Below are positions 26,008 through 35,965 of a stretch of DNA of 64,000 nucleotides, piece by piece (within the stretch, counting starts at the first letter, position 1; every line of letters starts with the position of its first letter). Origin of the DNA: Bacteroidaceae bacterium. Its GTDB lineage: Bacteria > Bacteroidota > Bacteroidia > Bacteroidales > Bacteroidaceae. The stretch spans positions 1 to 64,000 of the forward strand of contig JAKSJB010000008.1 of the NCBI GenBank assembly GCA_024398475.1, in the 5' to 3' direction. The position numbers and the translations under genes are program-made. The notes beneath the pieces are model-generated. The model was not told the DNA's origin. It saw only the letters and a list, made by a program, of their open reading frames with translations, and did not search any database.

Positions 26008-27222
26008 TTATCTTTTCTTCTTTCCGAGTACATCGCCTATACCGTCCATATCGAAGGCAAGGGAAAAACGAAGAGTCTGGTCGAGTGGGTTGGACTGTGC
26101 GGCTGAGATGACATAACCTGCATCTATAGAGAATATGTTCATCTTGAAACCGGCTCCGACTGTATAGTACTTGCGGTTACCTTTGTTCTCGTGCTCGTAG
26201 TGGTATCCTGCACGTACGAAGAACTGGTTGTTGTAGGCGTATTCAACTCCTGCACTCCACTGTATTTCCTGCATCTCTTCCTTGAATCCTCCTGGTGCAT
26301 CACTGAATGACTTGAAAATACCGGAAATTGACGATACATTGTAGTAACCTTCATCGGCAAGCCATCCTGTGTATCCTGTGTAGTCGTCTTGGGCTGCACC
26401 GGTTTCCTCTATGTACTGTTCCATTGTCGGACGTGTTGGTACGAGCAACTTATTAGCATCGGCTGAGAAACTGATGGTGTTGTAATCGTCCATAGGTACG
26501 AGAAGGGAGAGTCCGAAACGGAGGTTGGTTGGTAGGAATTCTGCATAGTCTCCATCCTGATAGGATATCTTGCTACCGATGTTGCTGATGTTGAGACCCC
26601 AACCCAACTGGCTTTCACGGTTGCCTAGATTGATGTAGCCGTTATGGTACATGGCAAGGTCGGCTGCAAAGGCTGAACCTGGTGTGAGGCTTGGGTCGTA
26701 CTTGTTGGCTGCAAGGTCACTGTAGATGAAACGGAGTCCTACACCTGCAGAGAATGTTTCTGAGAGCATTCGTGAATATGCTACATCGACTGACATTTCG
26801 TATGGCTTGACCGTTTCGGCAAAATCTCCGCCGTCGTAGGCATTGATGTATACTTCTCCGAGTGAGAAGTAACGGAGTGATGCACTGACGGCATCGTAGT
26901 CTCCGATACGGTAATAGCCGGTTAGGTTGGCTAGGTCGATGTCGTCAACTAACTGGCGCAGCCATGGGGTATAGTTGAGTGAGATTCCAGAACGGCTTAT
27001 GGTGAACGGATACTTTGCAGGATTCCAGTATTGTGAGTTTACGTCAGGATCTGTTGCTGCTCCTACGTCTCCAAGTCCACCTCCTCGTGCATCTGGTGCA
27101 ATGGCTAGGGATGTCACTCCGTGGTAAATTGGGTTGAACTGATTCTTTGTATCCTGAGCGTTCATTGTACTGAACGATGATGCAAGAATCATTAACATTA
27201 ATGTATTTTTGAGTTCTTTCAT
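26008..27222 (-). CDS. porV: Type IX secretion outer-membrane protein PorV
   Basis: An outer-membrane beta-barrel that hands type IX secretion substrates to the PorU sortase. The chosen start MKELKNTLMLMILASSFSTMNAQ at 27222 opens with a signal peptide; the longer frame adds eight residues. The mature start (HGVTSLAIAPDARGGGLGDVGAATDPDVNSQYWNPAKY as adjoining segments) is diagnostic of PorV/LptO. The 404-residue length fits. The gene follows porU by 48 bp on the same strand, a conserved pairing. Confidence 0.92.
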   Translation of the reverse strand: MKELKNTLMLMILASSFSTMNAQDTKNQFNPIYHGVTSLAIAPDARGGGLGDVGAATDPDVNSQYWNPAKYPFTISRSGISLNYTPWLRQLVDDIDLANLTGYYRIGDYDAVSASLRYFSLGEVYINAYDGGDFAETVKPYEMSVDVAYSRMLSETFSAGVGLRFIYSDLAANKYDPSLTPGSAFAADLAMYHNGYINLGNRESQLGWGLNISNIGSKISYQDGDYAEFLPTNLRFGLSLLVPMDDYNTISFSADANKLLVPTRPTMEQYIEETGAAQDDYTGYTGWLADEGYYNVSSISGIFKSFSDAPGGFKEEMQEIQWSAGVEYAYNNQFFVRAGYHYEHENKGNRKYYTVGAGFKMNIFSIDAGYVISAAQSNPLDQTLRFSLAFDMDGIGDVLGKKKR

Positions 27223-27270
27223 TCCAAATATTAATTTATCGTACAAAATTAAAACGATGTGTTGGCTGTT

Positions 27271-30200
27271 TTATTGTGTTACTATGAATTTTTTAGATTT
27301 GTTTGCTTTTGCTCCGTTGGATGTAGATACAGACACTTTACAGATGTAGATTCCCGGTGTGAGATGTCCGTCAGCAGCATTGAGGTTGCATGAGTAGATA
27401 TAACTCTCTGATGTACTGACTCCCTGTTCGGCTCCATGCCACATCTGTCTGCCTGACATGTCGAAAACTGCGACTTCAATATTGAGCATTGACTGTGGAC
27501 GGTCGTTGTCGATCTGTAGTGTGAGTTGGTTGGCATTGACTCTACTTATCTTTACATCGAAGATATTTGGCTGCAGTCCTTCCTCTACTTCGAAGTTCAG
27601 TGTTATTGACGATGGATTATTGAAGTTGTCCCATGCCCGGAAGAGTAGGGTATGAGGTCCTGATGTGAGTTGTGGAATGCTGAAACTTACGTTTCCGTCG
27701 GTCCATAAACCTGTGTCACTCTGATAATAGTTGTTGAGATTGTATGTCATGGATGGACTGTTGTCGATTACGAGGCTTATGTCGTGACCGACTCCGCTGC
27801 CTGTTGTACTTATTCCGCTTTTATCGGATAGGTGGGCTGTAAAATATGGAGTTTCATTCATCATGACATCGGTGGAAATGACTGAATCTCCGGTATTGGT
27901 GAATACTGTACCGTTGAGACTGATGGTGATTATTGGACCTTCCCTGTCGTCACCTGTATCACCTGATGTTCCTCCTATAAGGAAATCGGTGTACTTGCCG
28001 TGGGCTTCCCTTGTGTTACTGTCGTCGGAGGCATAGAGGCAAAGAAGTCCTGCTGCATCAGAATAGTTGATGTCGAGCGGTACTATAAATGATATTGTAA
28101 ATTTCCCATCGTGGATGGAATCTGTTCCGGCATACAAGGCCTTCTTTCGGTCTACGAACTTATATGGCTCGATATCTTCTCCGGCGTTGTTCTTGCATGT
28201 GATTGTTTCTTCGCTGTCGAAGACTGTGGAATATATGGTTCCGTTGTATGCAATACTGTCAGTCCGGTCTGTAATTATATGTCCTGTGACTGTTACTACC
28301 GAACCGGCTCCGATCTTATGCTTTCCGCTGTCGGTTGTAATGCCTCCGGTGAAGGAATCTATTGCAATACGTTTCCGTGGCATTGCAAGACGTATTGCAG
28401 GGTCTCCGAGTAGTACGAAGTGTGCCTTATTGAGTGAGTCCCTCATGCCGATGGATGGCGATGCAATGTCGGACTTTGCAAGTGCCAGGGCTTCGCCTAA
28501 TGTGTTCACTGCATTTCCTTCACTATCCTGTGCCAGCACGTATTTCATGAAGTTGTTGTTTAGTATCCTATTTTGTGAGGAATATACAGTACGTGCCGTG
28601 GACAGAACTCCCATTGCTCCTCCACGTGGATTGAGAAGTGCAACTTCTCCGATGTTTTCCTCATCCATATCGAATGGTGACACATCGCAGGCTGCATGTA
28701 TCCAAAGCGGCAGACGTGGGGAATTCCAGGTGGCAAAATCGGCAGTTTTCAATACTTGTTCATGACTGAGACAATAGGCTGCACCATGTCCGGTGTAGTT
28801 CATAATCAATGCTCCGTCATCGACCTGCTTGGTGATTGCCTTATAGGCATTGATGTATGAATTACCGGTGGCTGTCTGTTCCATTGAGAATGAATCCCAG
28901 TAGATTTTCTTGATTGCCAGATCGGGATAGAGGCTGCTGACTTGCTTGGTGATTGCTTCGGCATCCTTCATGTGGATGTTGGCATTACCGTCATCTGCCA
29001 TCATGCAGATGGTGTTTTTCCAGTCTCCAACTTGTTCGTTGCCGATGTATGCTATCAACTTGTCGACAACTGTCTTGGCTTCGGCTTCTGTGGTTACAGG
29101 TATGCGACCTACTCCGCAGTCGAGCTTTTCCTTCAGTGGACTTGTTCCCTTGCCGTCAGCCAGAAGCGTGATGTATTCCTCGCTGACATAACTGTTGGTG
29201 TGGCTGATACTATTGTTGGATTCATAGCAGAGAAGGTAGTCTTCCTGCTTGCGGAGAATCATTCCGGATGTAACCATGCGGTTGTCCCATACGCAGTCGC
29301 CGAATAGACAAATATTCTTAGGACGTGCTGATATGTTGCTGCCTGCCTTGTCGTAGAGCATCTTCATTAGGCGTCGGTAGGCTGTGATGTCGGGTGTGCC
29401 GGATGAGAATTCATTATATACCTGATCGGCTCTCACTACTGCACATTTTATTCCGTCCCTTTTGGTGTGAGCATCAGCAAGGCGCTGTGCCTGTGACGAA
29501 AGCCGTCCGTTGGCGGGTACGATAATCACAAGGTCTATGTCACTGAGTGAATGCAGGTCCTGATTGTCAACAGTACCCACAACCTCGGGTTTGGGGAAGT
29601 TAGCATTTGTATTTACTGCTACATATTCCGTTGACTTTCCGCATGATGGTGTACATACGGTATATGTGGTGCCGTCGAGTTTTCCCTCAAACTCATAGAT
29701 GGAGTCACCTGGCGTGACGTTCCATACCGATGTGCCGGAATTGGCATTGCTTATCTGGAAACGGTGTCTGGATTCAGAATCTGATGGTCGGAATGCAAGG
29801 TATTGGCTACCTGAAAGGTCGAGACTGCGCCTATAGTCTATCTGAATATAGTCGAGATGACCGCTGATTCCTGACTGGCCATCGGTAGTCAGGGTAACGG
29901 TTGTCTGTGGTTTTGCCTGACTGAACTTGTATTTATTGGTCAGATCCACAGCATAAGTGTATTCTGAAAGTGCTGAGTAACTGATGTGTCGGTATGTTGT
30001 GTCGTTGGCTGATACAGTCAGACGGGATGCTGTGGTACCTGCTGCTGCGAATTTTACTGTAAGCGAGGCCTCATTGCTGCATACTCCCGGCAAATCTACT
30101 GTATATGTTTTCTTTTTGCCGTTGGCAAAGTCGTATTTCTCATAGAATGTACGGCCTGTATTGATGAAACTGTATTCATCGGCTTCAATTAGTGCATGGT

Positions 30201-30687
30201 CGTAGAATGTTGATGTGGGAGTGAGTGTACTATTGTCTATACTTTTTGATTTGACGCGGAGTGGAACGGTTTCAGTTTGTTCGGTGATGAAATAATATAT
30301 ATACCGTGAGTACGGATTGTTGGCATGGGTGAATTCAGACGATGTGACTGAACTGCGTGTCCAGCGTGTGGTGCCGCATGAATAGAATAGGAGTGTACCG
30401 TCCTCACTTCGGTAGAGAGGTATCTCCGTAAGGTCGTCGCTTATGTTTTCAATATGTGTTTCGGGGAGGATTGGAAGATTGTAGCCATATAGACTAACTT
30501 TGTCGGGGTTACTGAATCCCATTCCTGAAAGCATGCTGGAGGTGATGGAATAGACTCCGGCATCCTTTACTCGGATTTTAACCCATTTACCCTTGCTCAA
30601 CTGGGAGTGATTTCTGTATCGTGTCTGTGCATTGACTGTGAGTGCCAATGCTATCAGCAGGATGAATGATAATATGCGTCTTATCAT
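27271..30687 (-). CDS. porU: Type IX secretion system sortase PorU
   Basis: A cell-surface C25 (gingipain-family) cysteine peptidase that removes the C-terminal domain of type IX cargo and attaches cargo to anionic LPS. The 1138 residues comprise a signal peptide (to VNAQ), an N-terminal beta-rich domain, the catalytic domain with His634 in NYTGHGA and Cys667 in HAACDVS, and a C-terminal Ig-like and type A sorting domain (FDVKISRVNANQLTL, VAVFDMSGRQMW, TPGIYICKVSV). It is downstream of recF, DUF721 and the FAH gene. The FAH stop lies at 30689, one base before its start codon, so co-transcription is likely. Confidence 0.93.
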   Translation of the reverse strand: MIRRILSFILLIALALTVNAQTRYRNHSQLSKGKWVKIRVKDAGVYSITSSMLSGMGFSNPDKVSLYGYNLPILPETHIENISDDLTEIPLYRSEDGTLLFYSCGTTRWTRSSVTSSEFTHANNPYSRYIYYFITEQTETVPLRVKSKSIDNSTLTPTSTFYDHALIEADEYSFINTGRTFYEKYDFANGKKKTYTVDLPGVCSNEASLTVKFAAAGTTASRLTVSANDTTYRHISYSALSEYTYAVDLTNKYKFSQAKPQTTVTLTTDGQSGISGHLDYIQIDYRRSLDLSGSQYLAFRPSDSESRHRFQISNANSGTSVWNVTPGDSIYEFEGKLDGTTYTVCTPSCGKSTEYVAVNTNANFPKPEVVGTVDNQDLHSLSDIDLVIIVPANGRLSSQAQRLADAHTKRDGIKCAVVRADQVYNEFSSGTPDITAYRRLMKMLYDKAGSNISARPKNICLFGDCVWDNRMVTSGMILRKQEDYLLCYESNNSISHTNSYVSEEYITLLADGKGTSPLKEKLDCGVGRIPVTTEAEAKTVVDKLIAYIGNEQVGDWKNTICMMADDGNANIHMKDAEAITKQVSSLYPDLAIKKIYWDSFSMEQTATGNSYINAYKAITKQVDDGALIMNYTGHGAAYCLSHEQVLKTADFATWNSPRLPLWIHAACDVSPFDMDEENIGEVALLNPRGGAMGVLSTARTVYSSQNRILNNNFMKYVLAQDSEGNAVNTLGEALALAKSDIASPSIGMRDSLNKAHFVLLGDPAIRLAMPRKRIAIDSFTGGITTDSGKHKIGAGSVVTVTGHIITDRTDSIAYNGTIYSTVFDSEETITCKNNAGEDIEPYKFVDRKKALYAGTDSIHDGKFTISFIVPLDINYSDAAGLLCLYASDDSNTREAHGKYTDFLIGGTSGDTGDDREGPIITISLNGTVFTNTGDSVISTDVMMNETPYFTAHLSDKSGISTTGSGVGHDISLVIDNSPSMTYNLNNYYQSDTGLWTDGNVSFSIPQLTSGPHTLLFRAWDNFNNPSSITLNFEVEEGLQPNIFDVKISRVNANQLTLQIDNDRPQSMLNIEVAVFDMSGRQMWHGAEQGVSTSESYIYSCNLNAADGHLTPGIYICKVSVSTSNGAKANKSKKFIVTQ

Positions 30688-30688
30688 G

Positions 30689-31303
30689 TTATTTAATTCG
30701 TTGTTCCAAAACTTTCCTGTCTTCTATATATCCAGTAAGATGCATTCCTTCGCTGACAGGACCGACTCCGGCTGGTGTACCGGTGAAGATGAGGTCGCCT
30801 GTCTTGAGGGTGAAGAACTGACTGACGTATGAAATAATCTTATCAACGGAGTGAATCATATCTCCTGTCCAACCTGTCTGAACGGTCTGTCCTTCTATGT
30901 CCATGTGGAAATGGATGTTCTGTATGGCGGGCAGTTCAGTCTTCGATATGAATTCCCCGACTGCTGCAGAACCATCAAAAGCCTTGCATATCTCCCATGG
31001 CAGTCCCTTGCTTCTCAATTCCGACTGCAGGTCGCGTGCAGTGAAGTCGATTCCGAGTGTTACTTCATCATAATAGCGATAGGCAAACCTTTCTGGGATG
31101 TTCTTGCCCAGACGGTTGATGCGTACTACAAGTTCTGTTTCATAATCAAATCTCTGTGCCCAATCGGGTACAAAGAATGGCTTGTTCTCACGAATGACTG
31201 CGGATTCCGGTTTGGAAAAGATTACAGGATTCTGTAATAATAACGAATTATTCAACTCTTTATTGTGTTCGGCATAATTCATGCCAACGGCTAATATCTT
31301 CAT
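30689..31303 (-). CDS. Fumarylacetoacetate hydrolase family protein
   Basis: A 204-residue enzyme with the FAH catalytic fold. Metal-binding Glu/Asp residues lie in FDYETELVVRINRLGK and DFTARDLQSELRSKGLPWE, and the C-terminal GDLIFTGTPAGVGPV is the family signature. Short members such as YcgM act as acylpyruvases or oxaloacetate decarboxylases; the substrate here cannot be told. It lies between DUF721 (26 bp gap) and porU (1 bp gap), with no obvious link to secretion. Confidence 0.85.
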   Translation of the reverse strand: MKILAVGMNYAEHNKELNNSLLLQNPVIFSKPESAVIRENKPFFVPDWAQRFDYETELVVRINRLGKNIPERFAYRYYDEVTLGIDFTARDLQSELRSKGLPWEICKAFDGSAAVGEFISKTELPAIQNIHFHMDIEGQTVQTGWTGDMIHSVDKIISYVSQFFTLKTGDLIFTGTPAGVGPVSEGMHLTGYIEDRKVLEQRIK

Positions 31304-31329
31304 GATGTGTGGCTGTATATGTATGTGTG

Positions 31330-31620
31330 TCAGTGAAAAATGATATCTGTAATTACTAATGCTCCGACTGCATTGTTTAGTTTTGTGACCAGACCGTGTC
31401 TCTGCATCAGAAGTTCCTGGCGGAGTATGGCTGAGGATAGTTTTACGTGCAGTGTCTGGTTTTGTATGAATATTTCTTTGGTAAACTTACTTACGTTGCT
31501 CCCCATGATGGTTGGCCATGCCTCAATCAATCGGTGCTGATTGAGTGGCGTTTCCAGGCCTTCCTGACGGAGAAACTGCTTGAGCACGTTTCCTACGGAT
31601 TCTGTGTTGCTGCGTCTCAT
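31330..31620 (-). CDS. DUF721 (DciA-like) protein
   Basis: A 96-residue protein with the DUF721 pattern (VGNVLKQFLRQEGLETPL, RLIEAWPTIMG, TLHVKLSSAILRQELLMQR). DUF721 overlaps the DciA family, which helps load replicative helicase in bacteria without DnaC. It overlaps recF by 4 bp, a common arrangement in Bacteroidota that supports a link to replication. Confidence 0.82.
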   Translation of the reverse strand: MRRSNTESVGNVLKQFLRQEGLETPLNQHRLIEAWPTIMGSNVSKFTKEIFIQNQTLHVKLSSAILRQELLMQRHGLVTKLNNAVGALVITDIIFH

Positions 31621-32711
31621 TCTATCTGTCCTCCCTTTACCATAAATAGTTTATAGTCGTCTTGGCTGTTCATTAGTATTCTGTCGAGATTTTCACGGTT
31701 GGTGTCTGTTATGAATATCTGTCCGAAGGCTTCATCGTTTGCCAACTGTATTATCTGCTCCACACGCTTGGAATCGAGTTTGTCGAATATGTCGTCTAGG
31801 AGAAGGAGTGGGGTGGTGTGGCTTCCTGTTTGTTTCAGGAAATGAAACTGGGCAAGCTTGAAACTGATGAGGAAGGTCTTGCTTTGTCCCTGACTGCCTT
31901 CGTTGCGCAGCGGATAACCGTCGATGGTCATTTCCAGTTCATCGCGGTGGATGCCATGAAGGGAATGACCTACGGCAATGTCACGGCTGCGGTCGCGCTG
32001 AATGACTTCGAGCAATGGTCCCCGCTGACAGTGGCTGGTATATCTAAGTCCTACTATCTCGTGGTTGCCAGATATGCGTGTATAGTAATCCTGGAATACG
32101 GGAATTAGTTCCTCTACGAATTTCCGGCGCTGTTCATATATGCGTTCTCCTGTTTCTGCCATGACTTCCTCATAGGTACTTATCATATCAATGTCGATGT
32201 CCGCATCTTCGTTCTTCAGCATCATGTTGCGCTGCTGCAGTGCCTTGTTGTAGTTCATGAGGGCATTCATGTAATCCTTGTTGTACTGAGATATGCACAT
32301 GTCCATAAACTTGCGCCTTTCGTCACTTCCTCCAATTATCAATACTTGGTCGTTAGGCGATACGAGTATCACGGGAAGCAGTCCTATATGTTCTGACATC
32401 CGCTTGTATGCCTTGCCTCCACGTTTGAATACCTTCTTCACTCCCCGTTTTATTCCGCAACTGATATGTTCCTCAACTCCGTCGATGTCGTATTCTCCCT
32501 GCAGCATCAAAATGTCTTGCCCATGACGTATGTTCATGGCATCAATACTGTTTGTGGCACTTTTTGTGAAGGATAGGAAATAAATAGCATCTAGAATATT
32601 GGTCTTGCCTTCACCGTTCATCCCGATGAAACAATTGATGTGTGGCGAGAAGTCGAGATTTGCTTCTGGTATGTTCTTATAATTTAATATGGAGAGTTGT
32701 TTCAGTATCAT
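31617..32711 (-). CDS. recF: DNA replication and repair protein RecF
   Basis: An SMC-like ATPase that promotes RecA loading at gaps. The 364 residues carry Walker A GMNGEGKTNILDAI (about 30-43), the signature region QGQSKTFLISFKLAQ, and Walker B PLLLLDDIFDKLD. A TATCTTTG box on the minus strand at 32723-32716 lies so close to the start codon that the mRNA may be nearly leaderless; a convincing -33 element is not seen. It is first of a probable five-gene operon to porV. Confidence 0.93.
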   Translation of the reverse strand: MILKQLSILNYKNIPEANLDFSPHINCFIGMNGEGKTNILDAIYFLSFTKSATNSIDAMNIRHGQDILMLQGEYDIDGVEEHISCGIKRGVKKVFKRGGKAYKRMSEHIGLLPVILVSPNDQVLIIGGSDERRKFMDMCISQYNKDYMNALMNYNKALQQRNMMLKNEDADIDIDMISTYEEVMAETGERIYEQRRKFVEELIPVFQDYYTRISGNHEIVGLRYTSHCQRGPLLEVIQRDRSRDIAVGHSLHGIHRDELEMTIDGYPLRNEGSQGQSKTFLISFKLAQFHFLKQTGSHTTPLLLLDDIFDKLDSKRVEQIIQLANDEAFGQIFITDTNRENLDRILMNSQDDYKLFMVKGGQIE

Positions 32712-32764
32712 GGCGCAAAGATACGATTTTTTTCAAAATATCATGTAATTTTACAGTTTTCATT

Positions 32765-32794
32765 TTTGTTTTCATAATATAATTCCTATCTTTG
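32765..32794 (+). promoter_or_regulatory. Promoter of tRNA-Gly
   Basis: TTTG at 32765-32768, 18 nt, then TATCTTTG at 32787-32794, placed 9 bp before the tRNA. It is divergent from recF. Confidence 0.7.
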
Positions 32795-32803
32795 CATCGA
32801 AAT

Positions 32804-32876
32804 GCGGTAATAGCTCAGTTGGCAGAGCGTTGGCTTCCCAAGCCGAAGGTCGCGGGTTCGAACCCCGTTTACCGCT
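32804..32876 (+). tRNA. tRNA-Gly (anticodon CCC)
   Basis: A complete 73-nt cloverleaf. The acceptor GCGGTAA pairs with TTACCGC, and the D arm is GCTC..GAGC. The anticodon stem TTGGC/GCCGA encloses loop TTCCCAA with anticodon CCC. The T arm GCGGG-TTCGAAC-CCCGT completes the fold, with discriminator T. CCA is not encoded. It decodes GGG (Gly). Confidence 0.95.
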
Positions 32877-32928
32877 CTTACATGTTTTCCAATCAGGCTT
32901 AATACACACCTTTATTATTTATTTCAGC

Positions 32929-34083
32929 ATGATAAAGTATCAAAATTTAAAGCAGGTAAATGATTCTTTCGGAGATGAACTGATGTCGGCTGTCCGTGAA
33001 GTGGTCAGAAGCGGATGGTATGTACGTGGTCAGGAAGTCGAAGCATTTGAACATGAATTTGCTGACTATTGTGGTACTACATATTGTGTGGGGGTGGGTA
33101 ACGGACTTGATGCCCTGACTTTGGTATTGGACAGTTGGAAGGAAATGTACGGGTGGAATGACGGTGACGAAGTTCTTGTTCCTGACAATACTTTCATGGC
33201 TACTGTTTTGGCTGTGATACGTGTGGGCCTGAAACCAATCCTTGCCGAACCACAGATAAAATGGGCGGTCATTGATGAATCAAGAATTAAGTCTTTAATT
33301 ACAGAACGTACGAGAGTTATCATTCCTGTTCATCTGTACGGACAGATGTGCGAGATGGATGCTATAAACCGTATAGCTAAAAGACATCACCTGAAGGTCC
33401 TTGAGGATGCAAGTCAAGCTCATGGCGCGCTTTATAATTCACAGAACGGGCTGGAACTTACTTCCTTGTTCGGCCGTAGGGCTGGAAATAACAGCGATGC
33501 CGGTGCATTCAGTTTCTATCCGGGAAAGAATCTCGGATGTATGGGTGACGGCGGTGCAGTTACTACTAATGATCTTGCTCTTGCCGAGATGGTAAGAATG
33601 AAGGCTAACTATGGCTCGCGTACTAAGTACGTGCACGAACTATTAGGTATGAACAGCCGTCTTGACGAAATACAGGCTGCAATACTTAGAGTGAAACTGA
33701 AACGCTTGGACAAGGACAACATCCGGCGTTTGGAAATTGCTGAGTACTATTCTACCCATATCTGTCATCCGGCTGTGGAACTCGTGCCGTTTGTCTCGGG
33801 CGGAAGTCATGTCTATCATGTATATCCTATCAAGTGCAAGAACAGGGAATATCTTCGTAGCCTGCTACTGAAGAATGGGGTTGAGACTTTGATACACTAT
33901 CCTGTTCCCGTACATAGACAAAAGGCTTATATGGAGGCAGTTTCCGGTGGGTCTCATGGCGGACTTGACTTTCCTATTTCCGATATGTGGGCTAACGATG
34001 AGGTAAGTCTGCCAATCAGTCAATCGATGACGGACAAGCAGGTGCAGTTTGTTGTTGACTGTATCAATCAAAACATATTCTGA
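32929..34083 (+). CDS. DegT/DnrJ/EryC1/StrS aminotransferase
   Basis: A PLP-dependent sugar aminotransferase of 384 residues. The frame is open to 32830 inside the tRNA, so the start [14 protein letters not shown] at 32929 is preferred. The PLP lysine is Lys200 in [10 protein letters not shown]. Other family marks are [27 protein letters not shown] and EDASQAHGA. Relatives make amino-deoxysugars for LPS, capsule or glycoprotein. No other sugar genes are near, so the pathway is unknown. Confidence 0.9.
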   Translation: MIKYQNLKQVNDSFGDELMSAVREVVRSGWYVRGQEVEAFEHEFADYCGTTYCVGVGNGLDALTLVLDSWKEMYGWNDGDEVLVPDNTFMATVLAVIRVGLKPILAEPQIKWAVIDESRIKSLITERTRVIIPVHLYGQMCEMDAINRIAKRHHLKVLEDASQAHGALYNSQNGLELTSLFGRRAGNNSDAGAFSFYPGKNLGCMGDGGAVTTNDLALAEMVRMKANYGSRTKYVHELLGMNSRLDEIQAAILRVKLKRLDKDNIRRLEIAEYYSTHICHPAVELVPFVSGGSHVYHVYPIKCKNREYLRSLLLKNGVETLIHYPVPVHRQKAYMEAVSGGSHGGLDFPISDMWANDEVSLPISQSMTDKQVQFVVDCINQNIF

Positions 34084-34114
34084 ATACAAATTCCAAGAAA
34101 GATAAAATCGTATT

Positions 34115-35737
34115 ATGAAAACTGGAAATATTTATTTACTGATTGTATTGTTCATGACTTCAATGGTTGCTGATGCCGGTCTTAAACCGATATTCGACGG
34201 GAGTACACCTATGTCGGTAAGGCATGAGATGACTCAACGCTATATGAAAATGATGGCTGCAAACCATCAGTTGAACAAGGTCGGTAAAAGGGAAACGGCT
34301 GCTCTTACAAGTATGGGATCTCCAAAGGTTCCGGTAATACTTGTGGAGTTCAATGATAAGAAGTTTACTACGATTGAGGAAGGTAAGGTGAATGCAGCCT
34401 ATGACCTGTTCTGCAACGGTACACGTGACGGAAATCTGTATAATGGTGCGGGCAGTTATGGTGCGGTACGTGATTATTTCGCAGAACAAAGTGATAGTCT
34501 GTTCCAGCCGGAGTTTGTTGTCATTGGTCCTGTTACCTTATCGGAGGGGTATGGCTACTATGGCAAAAATTCTGCAAGTGTCACGGACGTTAATATTGCT
34601 GCATTCTATAGGGAGTCTATACAGGAGGCAAACAAACTGAACGTTGACTGGAATCAGTTTGACAATGACCGTAACGGAACAATTGATATGGTATTCTTCA
34701 TATATGCAGGGCCTGGCGAAAACGACTCTCAAAATAATGATGAATATACTATATGGCCGAAAGAAAACAGTAGTGGAGGTACAATCGATGGAAAGCGATT
34801 CGGTGCCTATGCATGCTGCAATGAAGAATTCAGGGGCAAACTCGATGGTATAGGTCCTATGTGTCATGAACTTTCCCATGCACTTGGATTGCCGGACTTC
34901 TATGATACAAATTATATTGCATTTGGATTGGACTATTGGGATATAATGGATTCGGGATGCTATTGCTCCAATAACAAGTATCCTTGTAATTATAGCGCTT
35001 ATGAACGTGAATTTATGGGCTGGCGCAAACTGGAAACACTTGAAGCAGGAGTAGGACAGAATGTTACTGTATATCCACTTCACATGAAAGGCAGTACGTC
35101 ATACAAGATTGTGAATGCAGAAGACAAAGATGAATATTATGTACTTGAAAACCGTCAGAGCGAAGGTTGGGATAAGTATCTCGGATATGGTATAGGAGGA
35201 ACATATGGATATCATCATGGTTTAATGGTGACTCATGTACAATATGTTGAAGGCAGATGGACTGGCAATTCCGTGAATAGATACCCGGATCATCAACTGA
35301 TAACCTTGATACCAGCGGACAGCACCCTGCATTCTTCCATGTTTTATGGTGAAGACAAGGCATGGAGCATGGAGGAAAACAAATGGGTGGCAGGTTACGA
35401 CAAGGATTTTTTCCTTAAATCTGCATCAGGTGACCTTTATCCCGGAAATACTGGAAAGACTGACTTGCAGGGCCGAAAGGCTTATGTCTATTCATCTACC
35501 GGTGACACTCCTCACATGATGAATCAGCCTATAACGGATATAGAGGAACATGAAGACGGAAGTATTACGTTCAAGTTCTGTGGTGGTGACATTACGGCCG
35601 TCAATGATGTCAGAAATTCAGACGGTATTGATAACTCTTCAATATTTGACATGCTAGGAAGACGTGTTTCTGTTGACAGAAATCAACTTAATACTGGTAT
35701 TTATATAATAAATGGCAAGAAAGTTTTGGTGAAATAA
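34115..35737 (+). CDS. Secreted M6 family metalloprotease with type IX sorting tail
   Basis: A 540-residue zinc protease resembling immune inhibitor A. It has a signal peptide (to VADAG), then a conserved start VPVILVEFNDKKF and a zinc site H251ExxH255 in CHELSHALGLPDFYD followed by DYWDIMDSG. The last 35 residues (IFDMLGRRV, NTGIYIINGKKVLVK) form a type A C-terminal sorting domain, so it is a predicted cargo of the PorU/PorV system encoded nearby. A strong promoter for the following RNA overlaps its last codons. Confidence 0.9.
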   Translation: MKTGNIYLLIVLFMTSMVADAGLKPIFDGSTPMSVRHEMTQRYMKMMAANHQLNKVGKRETAALTSMGSPKVPVILVEFNDKKFTTIEEGKVNAAYDLFCNGTRDGNLYNGAGSYGAVRDYFAEQSDSLFQPEFVVIGPVTLSEGYGYYGKNSASVTDVNIAAFYRESIQEANKLNVDWNQFDNDRNGTIDMVFFIYAGPGENDSQNNDEYTIWPKENSSGGTIDGKRFGAYACCNEEFRGKLDGIGPMCHELSHALGLPDFYDTNYIAFGLDYWDIMDSGCYCSNNKYPCNYSAYEREFMGWRKLETLEAGVGQNVTVYPLHMKGSTSYKIVNAEDKDEYYVLENRQSEGWDKYLGYGIGGTYGYHHGLMVTHVQYVEGRWTGNSVNRYPDHQLITLIPADSTLHSSMFYGEDKAWSMEENKWVAGYDKDFFLKSASGDLYPGNTGKTDLQGRKAYVYSSTGDTPHMMNQPITDIEEHEDGSITFKFCGGDITAVNDVRNSDGIDNSSIFDMLGRRVSVDRNQLNTGIYIINGKKVLVK

Positions 35738-35756
35738 ACTAAATAACTTATCTTTG
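35725..35756 (+). promoter_or_regulatory. Strong promoter upstream of a structured RNA
   Basis: TTTG at 35725-35728, 20 nt, TATCTTTG at 35749-35756: a textbook Bacteroidota promoter. The -33 element lies inside the last codons of the M6 protease gene. Transcription would start near 35762-35764. Confidence 0.75.
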
Positions 35757-35761
35757 CAGCA

Positions 35762-35955
35762 AGACAAATCCAGCGGGGATATAGGATCGATTGGGATACT
35801 CATCAAATTAACAGGAAAAACCGAGAACGTTCCTTGTGTCAATGGCGGGCCACGCTTCGCAAGAAGTAACTTTTACAGTCGGTGGATTACAAAGATATTT
35901 GGACACTCAAATCTTATATACTCGGAGTTTCATCACATCTCCTCCCCGCTTTTCT
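35762..35955 (+). ncRNA. Structured ncRNA, candidate 6S RNA
   Basis: No ORF explains this stretch. A perfect promoter points into it and a long rod-like fold is possible. The closing stem AGCGGGGA (35772-35779) pairs with TCCCCGCT (35943-35950). An inner helix GATACTC pairs with GAGTTTC with one mismatch, then ACCGA (35820-35824) pairs with TCGGT (35879-35883). An apical stem CTTGTG/CGCAAG contains a GCG/CGC hairpin. The weakly paired middle resembles the open bubble of 6S RNA, which binds RNA polymerase, and about 190 nt is the usual 6S size. The 6S name is an inference; a structured transcript is better supported. Confidence 0.5.
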
Positions 35956-35965
35956 AATAATCTGA

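Noticed and set aside
28067..28765. Plus-strand frame of 232 codons opposite porU
   Set aside because: Antisense to the catalytic domain of PorU; serine-rich composition is typical of complement reading.
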